A stretch of DNA of 64,000 nt from Planctomycetota bacterium (GCA_022711465.1 JAKLEZ010000004.1:186001-250000); one strand, 5' to 3'. Shown: positions 36,308 through 46,375, counted from the stretch's first letter. Numbers and translations are program-made. The notes: generated from the letters alone by a model not told the origin.

Positions 36308-37357
36308 ATGTCCACGACATCCGTTTCCCTTTTCATGGGTCTGCTCCTGGCCACCGCCTCGGCGGCTTGGGCGGCGTCTCCCGAATCCAGTCCTGCGGCC
36401 AGCGTGGCCGGTGCCCGCCTGCTCGCAGGCGAGTTCCGATGGACCACCGGGCCGCCCTTGGTGGGCCCTGCGGACCGCCCGGAGGATCCCTGCCAGGCGG
36501 TCAAGGACCCCACCATTGTCCGATACCAGGACCGCTGGCACGTGTTCTGCACGATCCGCAGCGAGAAACGTACCCACCAGATCGAGTACCTGGCGTTCGC
36601 CGACTTCAGGGACGCAGACAAGGCATCACGGCATGTACTGCAGGCAAGTGACGGGTACTTCTGTGCCCCCCAGGTATTCTATTTCACCCCGCAGGGACGT
36701 TGGTATCTGATCTACCAAGCGGTCCTCGACCCCGAGAAAGGGATGGTGCCGGCCTGCTCGACCTCCGCCCATCTCGCTGATCCGGCCTCGTGGAGCCGAC
36801 CGATCGCGCTGATCGATCGAAAGCCCGACCACGTGAGCGCCTGGATCGACTTCTGGGTGGTTTGCGACCGTCAGCGGGCCCACCTGTTCTTCACCTCCCT
36901 TGACGGGCGGATGTGGCGAAGTGAAACGAGACTGGCCGACTTTCCGCGCGGCTGGAGCCGTCCGGAGGTCGTTCTCCAGGATGATATCTTCGAGGCCGGC
37001 CACACGTACACCCTCAAGGGGATGGACCAGTATCTCACCGTCGTGGAAGCCCAGGCTGACGGCCGGCGATACTACAAGGCCTACTTGGCCGATAGCCTGG
37101 GCGGGAAATGGAGACCACTAGCCGCCACCCGCGAACGCCCTTTTGCCTCCCCAGCCAACGTGAAGGAGATCGCCGGGCATTGGACTGATTCCTTCAGCCA
37201 CGGCGAGTTGCTGCGCACCGGCCACGATGAGCATCTCGAGGTGGACCCGGCTCAGCTCAGGTTCCTGTTCCAAGGCGTCCTTGACGAGCACAAGGCGGGC
37301 AAGCCCTATGGCCGGATTCCCTGGCAGCTCGGACTGCTGGAGCGGGTCGCACGATGA
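36308..37357 (+). CDS. Secreted GH62 alpha-L-arabinofuranosidase
   Basis: This encodes 349 residues: a signal peptide (to about residue 22, AAWAA) and a five-bladed propeller matching GH62 from end to end. The expected general base is Asp67 in AVKDPTIV, the supporting Asp181 is in WIDFWVVCD, and the general acid Glu300 is in FSHGELLR. Other family blocks are APQVFYFTPQGRWYLIYQ and WRSETRLADFPRGW. It should remove arabinose side chains from arabinoxylan, complementing the GH10 xylanase. The ATG at 36308 has GGAGGTCGC upstream. GH62 is known mainly from fungi and actinobacteria, so a planctomycete copy is notable. Confidence 0.9.
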   Translation: MSTTSVSLFMGLLLATASAAWAASPESSPAASVAGARLLAGEFRWTTGPPLVGPADRPEDPCQAVKDPTIVRYQDRWHVFCTIRSEKRTHQIEYLAFADFRDADKASRHVLQASDGYFCAPQVFYFTPQGRWYLIYQAVLDPEKGMVPACSTSAHLADPASWSRPIALIDRKPDHVSAWIDFWVVCDRQRAHLFFTSLDGRMWRSETRLADFPRGWSRPEVVLQDDIFEAGHTYTLKGMDQYLTVVEAQADGRRYYKAYLADSLGGKWRPLAATRERPFASPANVKEIAGHWTDSFSHGELLRTGHDEHLEVDPAQLRFLFQGVLDEHKAGKPYGRIPWQLGLLERVAR

Positions 37358-37799
37358 TCATCACCCTTCAGTCGATTCGCTTGCGGGTCGCCCGCTGACC
37401 GCCTCTGCCGTTGTTCATCCATGGAGGCTCGCACACGTCTTCGCGCCTCGTTCCCGGAGGTACTCGAGCGGCATCCGATGTGCGTCCGGAACGCGTGTCG
37501 CTCAGGCGAAGCTCATCCAACGCGGAGACTGGCGGGTGAGAGGCGGATGCCTGGTCGGCGGCCCGCGGGTACTACGCAGCCAGAGTGCAATTCTGGGACT
37601 GGGCGCAGATTCCGAACAAGGCCTCCTTGCCTGTTTTGCCAGGCCGTGTGGCCTTGAAGTCGATGGTGTCCCTGAACCGCGGAGGCACCCGCATTCTGTT
37701 GACTGATAACTGTGATGATCGCTTGCGGGATGCCCGCTTCGGCCGGTCTGTCATCCCCCGTCGAGCCTTATTCCTCGCTCCCTGTTGAGGGTTTTGTTG
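37358..37799. other. Gene-free stretch upstream of the second lamin-tail/CotH gene
   Basis: Several short plus-strand frames exist, but none has recognisable features or a ribosome site. I see no clear terminator for the GH62 gene here. Confidence 0.4.
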
Positions 37800-37828
37800 T
37801 TGTCGAAATTCCGGGCATTTGGTATCAT
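37800..37828 (+). promoter_or_regulatory. Promoter of the second lamin-tail/CotH gene
   Basis: TTGTCG (37800-37805) and TATCAT (37823-37828) are separated by 17 bases. The predicted start near 37835 gives a leader of about 65 bases before the ATG at 37901. Confidence 0.55.
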
Positions 37829-37900
37829 TGGAGTACACGAATTGTCGCGGTCTGGCTTGCCGATTGTCATGAATGACGGCACATTCACGGGAGACAAAGG

Positions 37901-40900
37901 ATGTACGTTATACTGACGCGGGCGTGCTCATGCGGAGAGTCTTCGCGCCTCTTGCTGACGCTCGTCATCGTTGGCAGTCTGCTGGCGGCATGGATCGGCG
38001 ATCCGGCGTCTGTCCGCGCTCAGAGTGTCATGTGCCAAGCCTGCGATCTGGATGGGGACGACGACATTGACCAATCGGACTTCGCGAAGCTCCAGCTCTG
38101 CTACAGTGGATCCGGTGTTTCCCAGGAGAATCCGAGCTGCGTTTCCGCCCGGTTCGATTCCGACTCGGACGTGGACCAGGACGACCTGGCCCTGCTTACA
38201 GCCTGTGTTTCCGGCCCGAGGGTTCCGATTCCGCCCGGACGGCTGTACATCACCGAGTTCATGGCCTCAAACTCCGCCACGATCGTGGATCCCGACGAGC
38301 CGACCGAGTATCCTGACTGGATCGAGCTGTACAATGACACTCCGGCGCCCCTTGAGCTGGGCGGAATGTACCTCACCAACGACCTCGATCAGAAGACGCT
38401 CTGGCGCATCCCTGACGGCGTGCGGATCGACGGCGGCAGCTACCTGCTGTTCTGGGCGGACAACGAAGCAGAGCAAGGACCGCGTCACACCAGCTTCAAG
38501 CTGCCGAAAGAGGGTGGCGACGTCGGCCTGATCGCGCCCGACGGTAAGACGGTCATCGACAGTGTGAGCTACGGCACCCAGGGTACCGACATCTCGATGG
38601 GTCGCGTGCCTGATGTCAGCAATACCTGGAAATTCGTGCAGCAACCGACGCCTGGCCAGCCGAACATCCAGAAGCTCAATGAAGCCAAGGTCCTGATCAC
38701 CGAGATCATGTACCGCCCCTACGCCGCCGAGTTCGCGCCCGAGCCGACCGCTGAGGAGTTCATTGAGCTGTACAATGCGGGTGATGCTCCCGTGGACATC
38801 AGCGGCTGGAGGTTCTCTGAAGGTATCAGCTTCAAGTTCCCGACTGGCACACTCCTGGGGAGGCACGAGTACCTGACCGTGGCGGCCGATCTCGCGGCGT
38901 TCCAGGCCAAGTATCCGACCGTGACCCACGTCGTCGGAGGATGGACCAAGCGGCTGAGCAACGACTCCGAGACCGTCTCCCTTGTAGATGCGGGCGGCCG
39001 CGGCATCGATCAGGTCCAGTATGCCGACGAGGGCGACTGGGCGGTCCGCCAGCGCGGCCCGTTGGACCATGGGCACTATGGCTGGGAATGGTACACGGCA
39101 TCGGACGGGCTGGGCTCCTCGATGGAGCTGACCAGCATGACCCTGCCCGGCAAGTACGGCCACAATTGGGCGGCCAGCACGGTTGCAGGCGGCACGCCCG
39201 GCGCGCCCAACTCCACGGCGTCCATCGACATCGCCCCGATCATCGGCGACGTCAAGCAGACGCCGACCATTCCCCACTCGGACGAAGCCGTACTCGTGAC
39301 CGCCCAGATCATCGACGAGTCCACGACGGGCCTGAGCGTGAAGGTCCACTACCGGCGCGACGGCACAGCCACGTTCACTGCCCTCGAGCTGCTCGACGAC
39401 GGAAACCACGGCGACGGCACCGCGGGCGACGGCGTGTATGGCGGGACGCTGCCCGCTCAGGCCCACGGCACGATCGTCGAGTACTACTTCGAGGCCGCCG
39501 ACGCTGCCGGCCACGTGCGGCATCAGCCGGCGTTCGCCCTGCCCACGAACACACCGCTTGCCAACCGACTCTATCTGGTGGACGACGCGTTTGACCCGAC
39601 GTGGCAGGCCGGCAGACAGCCCACCTACTACATCATCATGACCGCCGCCGAGAGGGCCGAGCTGGCCGACATCGGCGACTCGAGCACCGACGGCATCAGC
39701 GAGCAGGAAAGCAACGCCCAGATGAACGGCACGTTCGTCAGTGTCGACGAGGAAGGCGTGAAATCTCGCTTCAATGTCGGCGTCCGCAACCGCGGCAAGG
39801 GCACGCGCACCGGTCCCCCCAACAACTACCGCATCAACTTCGTCACCGAGCATCTCTGGAACGACATGGCTCAGCTCGTTCTCAACTGCCGGTACCCGTG
39901 GCTGCAATTGATGGGCAACCAGATCTTCCAGGCCGCCGGTTTGCCCAACGCCGACACCAAGCTGGTCCAGGTGCGCGTGAACGGCCAGAACCTGGCCCAA
40001 TCCGGACGCCTCATGTACGGCTCCTACATGTTCCTCGAACCCTATTCGGGCGAATGGGCGGAGAACCACTTCCCCAACGACGACAACGGCAACGTCTACC
40101 GCTGCATCGGTTTCGTCGGGTCGCCCCAGCAGTTCGCCACGCTCAATTACCTCGGACCGGACCCGGCGTCCTACCGGCTCAACTACAACAAGGACAGCCA
40201 TGGCTCGCTCGAGGAGTGGGCGGACCTGATCAATCTGACCAACGTGCTCACCTATGCCTCGGACGCCACCTACGAGCAGGACGTCGCCGGCGTCATCAAC
40301 GTCGATCAGTGGTTGCGGTGGTTCGCAGTTCAAAGCCTCATCGGCAACGCGGAAACGAACCTGGGCAACGGTGCGGGTGACGACTACTCGATGTACAGCG
40401 GTGTCAAGGACCCCCGATTTGTTGTCATGCCTCACGATCTCGACACCGTGCTCGGAACCGGCAACGGCACTCCCGCGACGGCGGCCGATTCCATCTGGCT
40501 GGCGGCGAAGGTGCCCAACATGAAGAGGTTCCTGCAGCACCCGGCGTTCTGCTATCGATACTATCGCCAGCTGCGCGAGCTGATGCAAACGGTCTTCGCC
40601 CCTGCCCAGTTCAACGCCACGGTGGACAACCTGCTGGCCGGTACGCCGGCGACGGCCGAAGCGGCGGCCATGAAGCAGTTCGTCGTCAACCGGAACGCAT
40701 ACGTCATCTCGCAAATCCCTTCCGCGCTGACCATCCAGAGCGATCTGCCGACCCTGGCCGGCCACATGTACAGTACCCAGGCGATTGCCGCGCTATACGG
40801 TCAGGGCAATGCGTATGACACCCGCTCGGTGGTCGCGAACGGGCAGCTCGCCCAATGGGATTGCGTTGCCGGAACCTGGAAGATCGGGACCAGCGGCAAT

Positions 40901-43534
40901 ACTGACACGGTCACGCTGATCGCCAAGGGTTCCACATGGCGGTACCTGGACAACGGCTCGAACCAGGGAACGGCCTGGAAGGAAACCGGTTTCGACGACA
41001 GCTCCTGGAAGGGTCCGCAGGCCGCCCGCCTGGGCTATGGTAATGACGGGGAGACCTCACCCGCGCTTTCCTACGGATCGGACTCGAGCAACAAGTACGT
41101 CACCTATTACTTCCGGCGGTCGTTCCCTGTGGGCGACACATCCAAGTACGCCAGCCTGAAGCTGCGACTGCTCCGCGACGATGGGGCGGCCGTGTATCTC
41201 AACGGCACGAAGGTCACACTGCCCCAGACGGTCGACAACATGCCGGATTCCTTCGATTACCTGACCCTGGCCAGCAGCACGATCGGCGACGAGGAAGAAG
41301 ACACCTACTACGAGGCCAGTGTCAGCCCCAGCCTGCTCATCCCGAACTCCACCAACGTGATCGCGGTCGAGGTCCATCAGTCCGTGAGGGACAGCACCGA
41401 TCTCGGTTTTAACCTGGAACTGGTGGCGGAAACGTCGGCCATGACCCTGATCGCCAAGGGTTCCACATGGCGGTACCTGGACAACGGCTCGAACCAGGGA
41501 ACGGCCTGGAAGGAAACCGGTTTCAACGACAGCTCCTGGAAGGGTCCACAGGCCGCCCGTTTGGGCTACGGTAATGACGGAGAGACCTCACCTGCGCTTT
41601 CCTACGGAGCGGACTCGAGCAATAAGTACGTCACCTACTACTTCCGGCGGTCCTTCCCTGTGGGCGACTCGACCAAGTACACCGGCCTCAAGCTGCGACT
41701 GCTTCGCGATGACGGGGCGGCCGTGTACCTCAACGGCACCAAGCTGACCCTCCCGCAGACGGTCGACAACATGCCGGATTCCTTCGATTACCTGACCCTG
41801 GCCAGCAGCACGATCGGCGACGAGGAAGAAGACACCTACTACGAGGCCAGCATCAGTCCGACCCTACTCACGGCGAACACCACCAACGTGATCGCGGTCG
41901 AGGTCCATCAGTCCGTGAGGGACAGCACCGATCTCGGTTTTGACCTGGAACTGGTGGCCGAGACCGTGGCCTTGACGACCGGCGTGCCTCTGACACCAGG
42001 GCTTAACACCGTGCTGATCCAGGCCTTCGACGGTCCCGACGGCACAGGCAATGAAATCGAGCGGGGCACAATCGACATCCTCTACGACGACACGACCCAG
42101 AACGTCCTGTCGGGAACCCTGTCAACTGACAAGACCCTGAGCGCCGCCGCCGGCCCGTGGCACGTGACGGGCGACGTGACCGTCCCCGCCGGGGTCACCC
42201 TGACCATCGAACCGGGCGCGATCCTGTTCTTCCAGCCGAGCACGGGCTTGACCGTAAATGGCAAACTGGTCGCCCAGGGGACCGAGGCCGCCCACATCAT
42301 CCTGACCCGGGCGCCCGGGACCAGCGGAACCTGGGACGGCCTGGCTTTCAGCAGCACACAACAGGCCAACGTGGTGAGTTATGTTGACCAGAGTTACGGG
42401 GATGCTCAAGGCCATTCGATCGGCGTCACCTCTTCCCGGTTGCTGCTGGACCACGTGACCTGGAGCAACGTGACCACCACCATGCTGGAGGTCGATCACC
42501 CCTCGATCGTAGTCCAGAACTGCGTCGTTCCAGGAGCCGGCTCAAAGGAGCTGTTCCACGGGCTGTATCTCAGCGGCTCCGAGTACTTCATCATTCAGAA
42601 CACCACGTTCGGCGTGCCCACCGGCTACAACGACGTGATCGACTTCTCGGGCTGCAAGCGACCGGGGCCGATCCTCCAGATCTACAACTGCACATTCCTG
42701 GGCGGACGTGACGACGGCCCAGACCTGGATGGCACGGACGCCCACATCGAGGGCAATGTCTTCACCGACTTCTACTGGGGCACCGGCAACCCCGGCACCA
42801 GCAGCGCGATTTCCACCGGCATACGCCTCGACCTGAATTCGGAGGTCACCGTCGTACGCAACGTGTTCATCAACTGCGATCACGCCCTCCTGCTCAAGGA
42901 GGATTGTTTCGCCTGGTTCGAGAACAACACCGTCTACGACGCCAATATCGCGGTGATCAACTTCGGCGAGCCGGAGCGGGGCTACACGCCAGGCCGGGGT
43001 GCCGCCCTCGACGGTAATATCCTCTATGGCTATCCGATGGTCTTCCAGAACCTGGACCTCAACCCGAGCCTGCAGCTGACGATGAACCGCACCCTGGTAG
43101 CCGCCAGCGAACATGGCTACGGCGTGGGCAACATCGACGCCGATCCGCTGTTCGTCAATCCACCGGCCGATCTGCACCTGCAGCCGGGCTCCCCGGCCAT
43201 CGGAGCCGGTCCCAACGGGGTGGATATGGGCGCGTACGTGCCCGGAGGAGCCTCGGTCTCGGGCGAGCCGAACGGGATCACCGATCAGACCACCGCGACA
43301 CTGACCGTGGCCGGCCCCGGCGTCACCCACTACCGCTACCGGATCCGCGATGACGGAACATGGGGTCCTTGGACCACGGCCGATCGACCTGTCAGTGAAG
43401 CCCTGACGGTGACCGGTTTGCAGGACGGCCACTCCTACGCCGTTCAGGTCATGGGTCGGAACTCGGCGGGAGCCCTCGAATCCGAAGCTGACGCCGTCAC
43501 CTCCAAGACCTGGGTCGTGGACACCAGTCCGTGA
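37901..43534 (+). CDS. Giant secreted lamin-tail / CotH / beta-helix protein
   Basis: This encodes 1877 residues. In order: signal peptide (to about 40, SVRAQ), two dockerin-like EF-hands (CDLDGDDDIDQSDF and DSDSDVDQDDL), a lamin-tail domain (ITEFMASNSATIVDP...DWIELYND), a second lamin-tail-like domain (about 265-450), an Ig-like segment, a CotH-kinase-like domain (about 560-960, with VMPHDLDTVLGTG), two nearly identical 177-residue jelly-roll modules (about 1006-1360), a right-handed parallel beta-helix (about 1400-1770) and a terminal Ig-like module. The architecture parallels the protein at 16211-20953 but differs after the CotH domain. Probably cell-surface or extracellular; the beta-helix may bind or cut polysaccharide. 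No sorting signal was recognised. Confidence 0.88.
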   Translation: MYVILTRACSCGESSRLLLTLVIVGSLLAAWIGDPASVRAQSVMCQACDLDGDDDIDQSDFAKLQLCYSGSGVSQENPSCVSARFDSDSDVDQDDLALLTACVSGPRVPIPPGRLYITEFMASNSATIVDPDEPTEYPDWIELYNDTPAPLELGGMYLTNDLDQKTLWRIPDGVRIDGGSYLLFWADNEAEQGPRHTSFKLPKEGGDVGLIAPDGKTVIDSVSYGTQGTDISMGRVPDVSNTWKFVQQPTPGQPNIQKLNEAKVLITEIMYRPYAAEFAPEPTAEEFIELYNAGDAPVDISGWRFSEGISFKFPTGTLLGRHEYLTVAADLAAFQAKYPTVTHVVGGWTKRLSNDSETVSLVDAGGRGIDQVQYADEGDWAVRQRGPLDHGHYGWEWYTASDGLGSSMELTSMTLPGKYGHNWAASTVAGGTPGAPNSTASIDIAPIIGDVKQTPTIPHSDEAVLVTAQIIDESTTGLSVKVHYRRDGTATFTALELLDDGNHGDGTAGDGVYGGTLPAQAHGTIVEYYFEAADAAGHVRHQPAFALPTNTPLANRLYLVDDAFDPTWQAGRQPTYYIIMTAAERAELADIGDSSTDGISEQESNAQMNGTFVSVDEEGVKSRFNVGVRNRGKGTRTGPPNNYRINFVTEHLWNDMAQLVLNCRYPWLQLMGNQIFQAAGLPNADTKLVQVRVNGQNLAQSGRLMYGSYMFLEPYSGEWAENHFPNDDNGNVYRCIGFVGSPQQFATLNYLGPDPASYRLNYNKDSHGSLEEWADLINLTNVLTYASDATYEQDVAGVINVDQWLRWFAVQSLIGNAETNLGNGAGDDYSMYSGVKDPRFVVMPHDLDTVLGTGNGTPATAADSIWLAAKVPNMKRFLQHPAFCYRYYRQLRELMQTVFAPAQFNATVDNLLAGTPATAEAAAMKQFVVNRNAYVISQIPSALTIQSDLPTLAGHMYSTQAIAALYGQGNAYDTRSVVANGQLAQWDCVAGTWKIGTSGNTDTVTLIAKGSTWRYLDNGSNQGTAWKETGFDDSSWKGPQAARLGYGNDGETSPALSYGSDSSNKYVTYYFRRSFPVGDTSKYASLKLRLLRDDGAAVYLNGTKVTLPQTVDNMPDSFDYLTLASSTIGDEEEDTYYEASVSPSLLIPNSTNVIAVEVHQSVRDSTDLGFNLELVAETSAMTLIAKGSTWRYLDNGSNQGTAWKETGFNDSSWKGPQAARLGYGNDGETSPALSYGADSSNKYVTYYFRRSFPVGDSTKYTGLKLRLLRDDGAAVYLNGTKLTLPQTVDNMPDSFDYLTLASSTIGDEEEDTYYEASISPTLLTANTTNVIAVEVHQSVRDSTDLGFDLELVAETVALTTGVPLTPGLNTVLIQAFDGPDGTGNEIERGTIDILYDDTTQNVLSGTLSTDKTLSAAAGPWHVTGDVTVPAGVTLTIEPGAILFFQPSTGLTVNGKLVAQGTEAAHIILTRAPGTSGTWDGLAFSSTQQANVVSYVDQSYGDAQGHSIGVTSSRLLLDHVTWSNVTTTMLEVDHPSIVVQNCVVPGAGSKELFHGLYLSGSEYFIIQNTTFGVPTGYNDVIDFSGCKRPGPILQIYNCTFLGGRDDGPDLDGTDAHIEGNVFTDFYWGTGNPGTSSAISTGIRLDLNSEVTVVRNVFINCDHALLLKEDCFAWFENNTVYDANIAVINFGEPERGYTPGRGAALDGNILYGYPMVFQNLDLNPSLQLTMNRTLVAASEHGYGVGNIDADPLFVNPPADLHLQPGSPAIGAGPNGVDMGAYVPGGASVSGEPNGITDQTTATLTVAGPGVTHYRYRIRDDGTWGPWTTADRPVSEALTVTGLQDGHSYAVQVMGRNSAGALESEADAVTSKTWVVDTSP
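40916..41977 (+). repeat. In-frame 531-bp tandem duplication
   Basis: Bases 40916-41446 and 41447-41977 are two consecutive copies of a 177-codon unit beginning CTGATCGCCAAGGGTTCCAC. Long stretches are identical, for example the block starting GGTACCTGGACAACGGCTCG, and most differences are silent or conservative. The copies encode the jelly-roll module with YLDNGSNQGTAWKETGF and VIAVEVHQSVRDSTDLGF. A single diverged copy occurs in the protein at 16211-20953. Confidence 0.92.
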
Positions 43535-43544
43535 CCGCCAAGTA

Positions 43545-44264
43545 CTACCCGGTGACATGCCGCACCGACGTCGCCCGTCCCATCGCCTGGACGAAGGCGT
43601 GATCGAGGAGTTCGACGATGCCGCGTGCCTCGGGCCCGTCGAATCGTTGTTCCCGGAGAGCGGTCAGGACGGACGCCGCGACCAGCCGCGTGCCCGCCTG
43701 ACTCGGCTGGCACTGCCGGCAGACCAGTCCTCCCTGATGGGCGGCGTAATAGGCGCCTCGACCGGCAGGGGCCGGCCGGTCACAGATCACGCAGCGACCG
43801 AGGTCCGGCCACAGTCCGACGGACCGGAGCAGCCCACACTGGAAAGCGGCCGTCAGCGGCAGGGTTTCGTTGCCTCCGGCCAGGCCGGCGAGCAGCGCGT
43901 CGAGGCCGTCGAAGACGTCCGGGTGGGGATCGGCCTCCTCGCACATGGCGGCAGTGATGTCGGCCGCATACTGGGCCGCGTACCATCGCCTGATCTCGCC
44001 CCGAAGCGCGAGGTAGGGCTCGGTCTGCCGCCACTCGCTGACCGTGCCCAGGCCGCCTTCCGTCCGCAGGCAAGGTCGGTAGGACAGGTCACCCCGCTCG
44101 AGGAGGTCGATACCAGGAGTGAACTTGGTCCTGGTGCTTCGCTTGACGCCCTTGGCCAGCAGACGATACAGCCCGTGACCGCGAGTCAGGAACACGAGAA
44201 CCTGGCTGGTCTCGGAGTAGTCGAGCCTACGAATGACGATGGCCTGGTCATTGACGACGGGCAT
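43545..44264 (-). CDS. recO: DNA repair protein RecO
   Basis: This encodes 239 residues. The N-terminal OB-fold begins MPVVNDQAIVIRRLDYSETS and contains LLAKGVKRSTRTKF. The C-terminal helical part has a zinc-binding CxxC pair (CVICD...VCRQC). RecO loads RecA onto SSB-coated DNA in the RecFOR pathway. I chose the ATG at 44264; the frame is open further, but the upstream residues are not family-like. It is the last gene of the rimO-pgsA-pgpA-uppP-recO run and ends 10 bases from the convergent lamin-tail/CotH gene. Confidence 0.92.
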   Translation of the reverse strand: MPVVNDQAIVIRRLDYSETSQVLVFLTRGHGLYRLLAKGVKRSTRTKFTPGIDLLERGDLSYRPCLRTEGGLGTVSEWRQTEPYLALRGEIRRWYAAQYAADITAAMCEEADPHPDVFDGLDALLAGLAGGNETLPLTAAFQCGLLRSVGLWPDLGRCVICDRPAPAGRGAYYAAHQGGLVCRQCQPSQAGTRLVAASVLTALREQRFDGPEARGIVELLDHAFVQAMGRATSVRHVTG

Positions 44265-44295
44265 GAGCGGACACCGTAGCGACGGGCATGGCCTC

Positions 44296-45189
44296 CTACC
44301 CGCGACCTCGTTCCACGAAGAAATACCCCAGCACGACGATTCCCAGGATAATCCGGTAGATCGCAAATGAGGTAAACCGGTGCGTCTGGATGAAACGCAT
44401 GAAGACCTTGACTACCAGCCAGGCGACGATGAAGGAGACCACGAAACCGACGGCGAGGGTCACGAGCCGCGAGGAGTCGATCTCGTTGATGTGCTTGAGC
44501 AGTGAGTAGCCGCCGGCCGCAAACATGGTGGGGATGGCCAGGAAGAACGAGAACTCCGCCGCTGCCGAGGACGACAGGCCGAGCAGCAGGGCTCCCATGA
44601 TGGTGGCCGCTGACCGCGAGGTTCCCGGGAACACCATTGCCAGACATTGGGCGACGCCGATCAGGAAGGCGGTCGTGAGCGTGACCGAGGCGGCATCCGT
44701 GACCTTCGAGTCGCGGACCAGATACTCGATGAGGAGGATGGCCACCCCGCCGACCACCAGGGCGCAAGCGACCACGAAGGTCGTTTTCATGTGGGCCTCG
44801 ATGAAGTCCGCGGTGAGTTTGCCGATGATCACAGCAGGGAGAAAGGCCACGAGGATCTTGCCCAGGATATGCTCCTGAATGAACGCCTTGAGCAGTCCGA
44901 GCAACGGCCCCGGCCTGGCCAGCGAGAGGGCGACCGGGGCGTGCCTTCGCCGGAGGGCGTCGGCCTGCTCGAAGGTCAGCTTCCACAGGCGGGTCCAGAA
45001 CAGCGCCGCGACCGCGAGGATGGCCCCGATCTGGATGAAGACATCGAAGGTGCCGCTCCAGAATGGGTCCTTCTCCGGAATCCCCAGGAGCGGTTCCACC
45101 AGGATCATGTGTCCGGTGCTCGACACTGGAAGGAACTCGGTCAAGCCCTCGACGACACCCAACACCACCGCTCGCAGCACATCGATCAT
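44296..45189 (-). CDS. uppP: Undecaprenyl-diphosphatase
   Basis: This encodes a 297-residue integral membrane enzyme that dephosphorylates undecaprenyl diphosphate to recycle the peptidoglycan lipid carrier. The two active-site motifs are intact: EGLTEFLPVSSTGHMIL near the N-terminus and FPGTSRSAATIMGALLLG in the second half. Length and helix number are normal. It lies 56 bases after pgpA and 31 before recO. Active-site side faces the periplasm in known members. Confidence 0.96.
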   Translation of the reverse strand: MIDVLRAVVLGVVEGLTEFLPVSSTGHMILVEPLLGIPEKDPFWSGTFDVFIQIGAILAVAALFWTRLWKLTFEQADALRRRHAPVALSLARPGPLLGLLKAFIQEHILGKILVAFLPAVIIGKLTADFIEAHMKTTFVVACALVVGGVAILLIEYLVRDSKVTDAASVTLTTAFLIGVAQCLAMVFPGTSRSAATIMGALLLGLSSSAAAEFSFFLAIPTMFAAGGYSLLKHINEIDSSRLVTLAVGFVVSFIVAWLVVKVFMRFIQTHRFTSFAIYRIILGIVVLGYFFVERGRG

Positions 45190-45245
45190 TCAGCCTCGCT
45201 TCACACAACAGGGGCGGCGTCCCGCCCGCCCGAGGGGTATCCCGG

Positions 45246-45761
45246 TCAGCCGGCCACGATCAGTCGAAGGACGATCTGCCCGATGACGTTGGCATACACC
45301 CCGGCCGCAAGATCGTCCATGAGAATGCCCCAGCCCGCCGGCAGCTTCTCCATGCGTCGTCCGGGCGGCGGCTTGAGCACATCGAACACCCGAAAAAGAA
45401 AGAACTGGAGGGCCAGGGCGATCAGCGTCCGGTTCAGCGACGCGCTCGGAAGCGGGATCAGCAGCAGTGAGAGCCACTGGCCGGCGAACTCATCGATCAC
45501 GACCTGCCCCGGGTCGCCTGCCTTGGGCGAGCGTCCGGCGTAGTAATGTGCCGCCCATGAGCCATAGGCCACGCACACCCATCCCGCCGCCAGAGTCAGA
45601 ATAACCCAGGCCGCATTCAGAACGAACGGCGTGCTGCCCATATGCCGTGCCATCAGCCAGAAAATGAAAGCGATCACGATGGCCCCCGCCGAACCGAAGG
45701 TCCCGGACGCCACCGGAGCGTATCCTAGTCCAAAGCCGCTCATCAGGGCGCGACGCATCAT
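45246..45761 (-). CDS. pgpA: Phosphatidylglycerophosphatase A
   Basis: This encodes 171 residues with several membrane helices. Family motifs include GLGYAPVASGTFGSA, the acidic block VVIDEFAGQW and LPAGWGILMDDLAAGVYAN. It removes the phosphate from phosphatidylglycerophosphate, the product of the upstream PgsA. The ATG at 45761 overlaps the pgsA stop as ATGA; another ATG follows directly at 45758. The pairing of pgsA and pgpA gives two consecutive steps of phosphatidylglycerol synthesis. Confidence 0.93.
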   Translation of the reverse strand: MMRRALMSGFGLGYAPVASGTFGSAGAIVIAFIFWLMARHMGSTPFVLNAAWVILTLAAGWVCVAYGSWAAHYYAGRSPKAGDPGQVVIDEFAGQWLSLLLIPLPSASLNRTLIALALQFFLFRVFDVLKPPPGRRMEKLPAGWGILMDDLAAGVYANVIGQIVLRLIVAG

Positions 45762-46375
45762 GAAGTGGGCACCGAGGTTTGCGAAAGGACGCCCTTGGCG
45801 GCCCACACATAGGATACGCCGGACAGAAGGGTCACCGCGATCATGAGATAGATCACGAACGGCCGGGCCTGCACCAGAATGGAGGAACCATACGGATGGG
45901 CCACGGTTACGAGGATCCAGACAATGGTGAACGACTGCAAGAACATCTTGGCCTTGCCGTGAAGGTTGGCGCCGAACGCCTTCCCGCTCGCCTCAGTCAC
46001 GCCGCGGAGACTGGTCACCAGCAGTTCGCGGCCGAGAATGACCACCACCATCCACCCGGAGACATCGCTCACCATTCTCCCGCCGGGATCTACGAAGCCC
46101 TCGCCGGCGAGGAATACGTAGCCCCCGATGACGAGGATCTTGTCCACGAAGGGATCGATCACCCGGCCAAAGGACGTGACCTCATTCCATTTGCGGGCCA
46201 GGTATCCATCGACGATATCCGAGAGGGCCGCCACCAGGAACAGCGCCGTGCACCAGTCAAGCAGGCCGGAAGCGGGCACGACCACCCGAGCATCGTACCG
46301 GGCCAGGCAGACGAAGAAGATGATCGCCAGCACCAGTCGGCCGAGCGTGATCTGATTAGGCAGATTGACTCGCAT
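45758..46375 (-). CDS. pgsA: CDP-diacylglycerol-glycerol-3-phosphate phosphatidyltransferase
   Basis: This encodes 205 residues with the CDP-alcohol phosphotransferase signature DG-x2-AR-x8-G-x3-D-x3-D, seen as VDGYLARKWNEVTSFGRVID followed by PFVDK. The N-terminus MRVNLPNQITLGRLVLA is typical of PgsA. The ATG at 46375 is preferred over 46402 for that reason. It makes phosphatidylglycerophosphate at the inner membrane. Phosphatidylglycerol is favoured as product because pgpA is coupled downstream. Confidence 0.92.
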   Translation of the reverse strand: MRVNLPNQITLGRLVLAIIFFVCLARYDARVVVPASGLLDWCTALFLVAALSDIVDGYLARKWNEVTSFGRVIDPFVDKILVIGGYVFLAGEGFVDPGGRMVSDVSGWMVVVILGRELLVTSLRGVTEASGKAFGANLHGKAKMFLQSFTIVWILVTVAHPYGSSILVQARPFVIYLMIAVTLLSGVSYVWAAKGVLSQTSVPTS

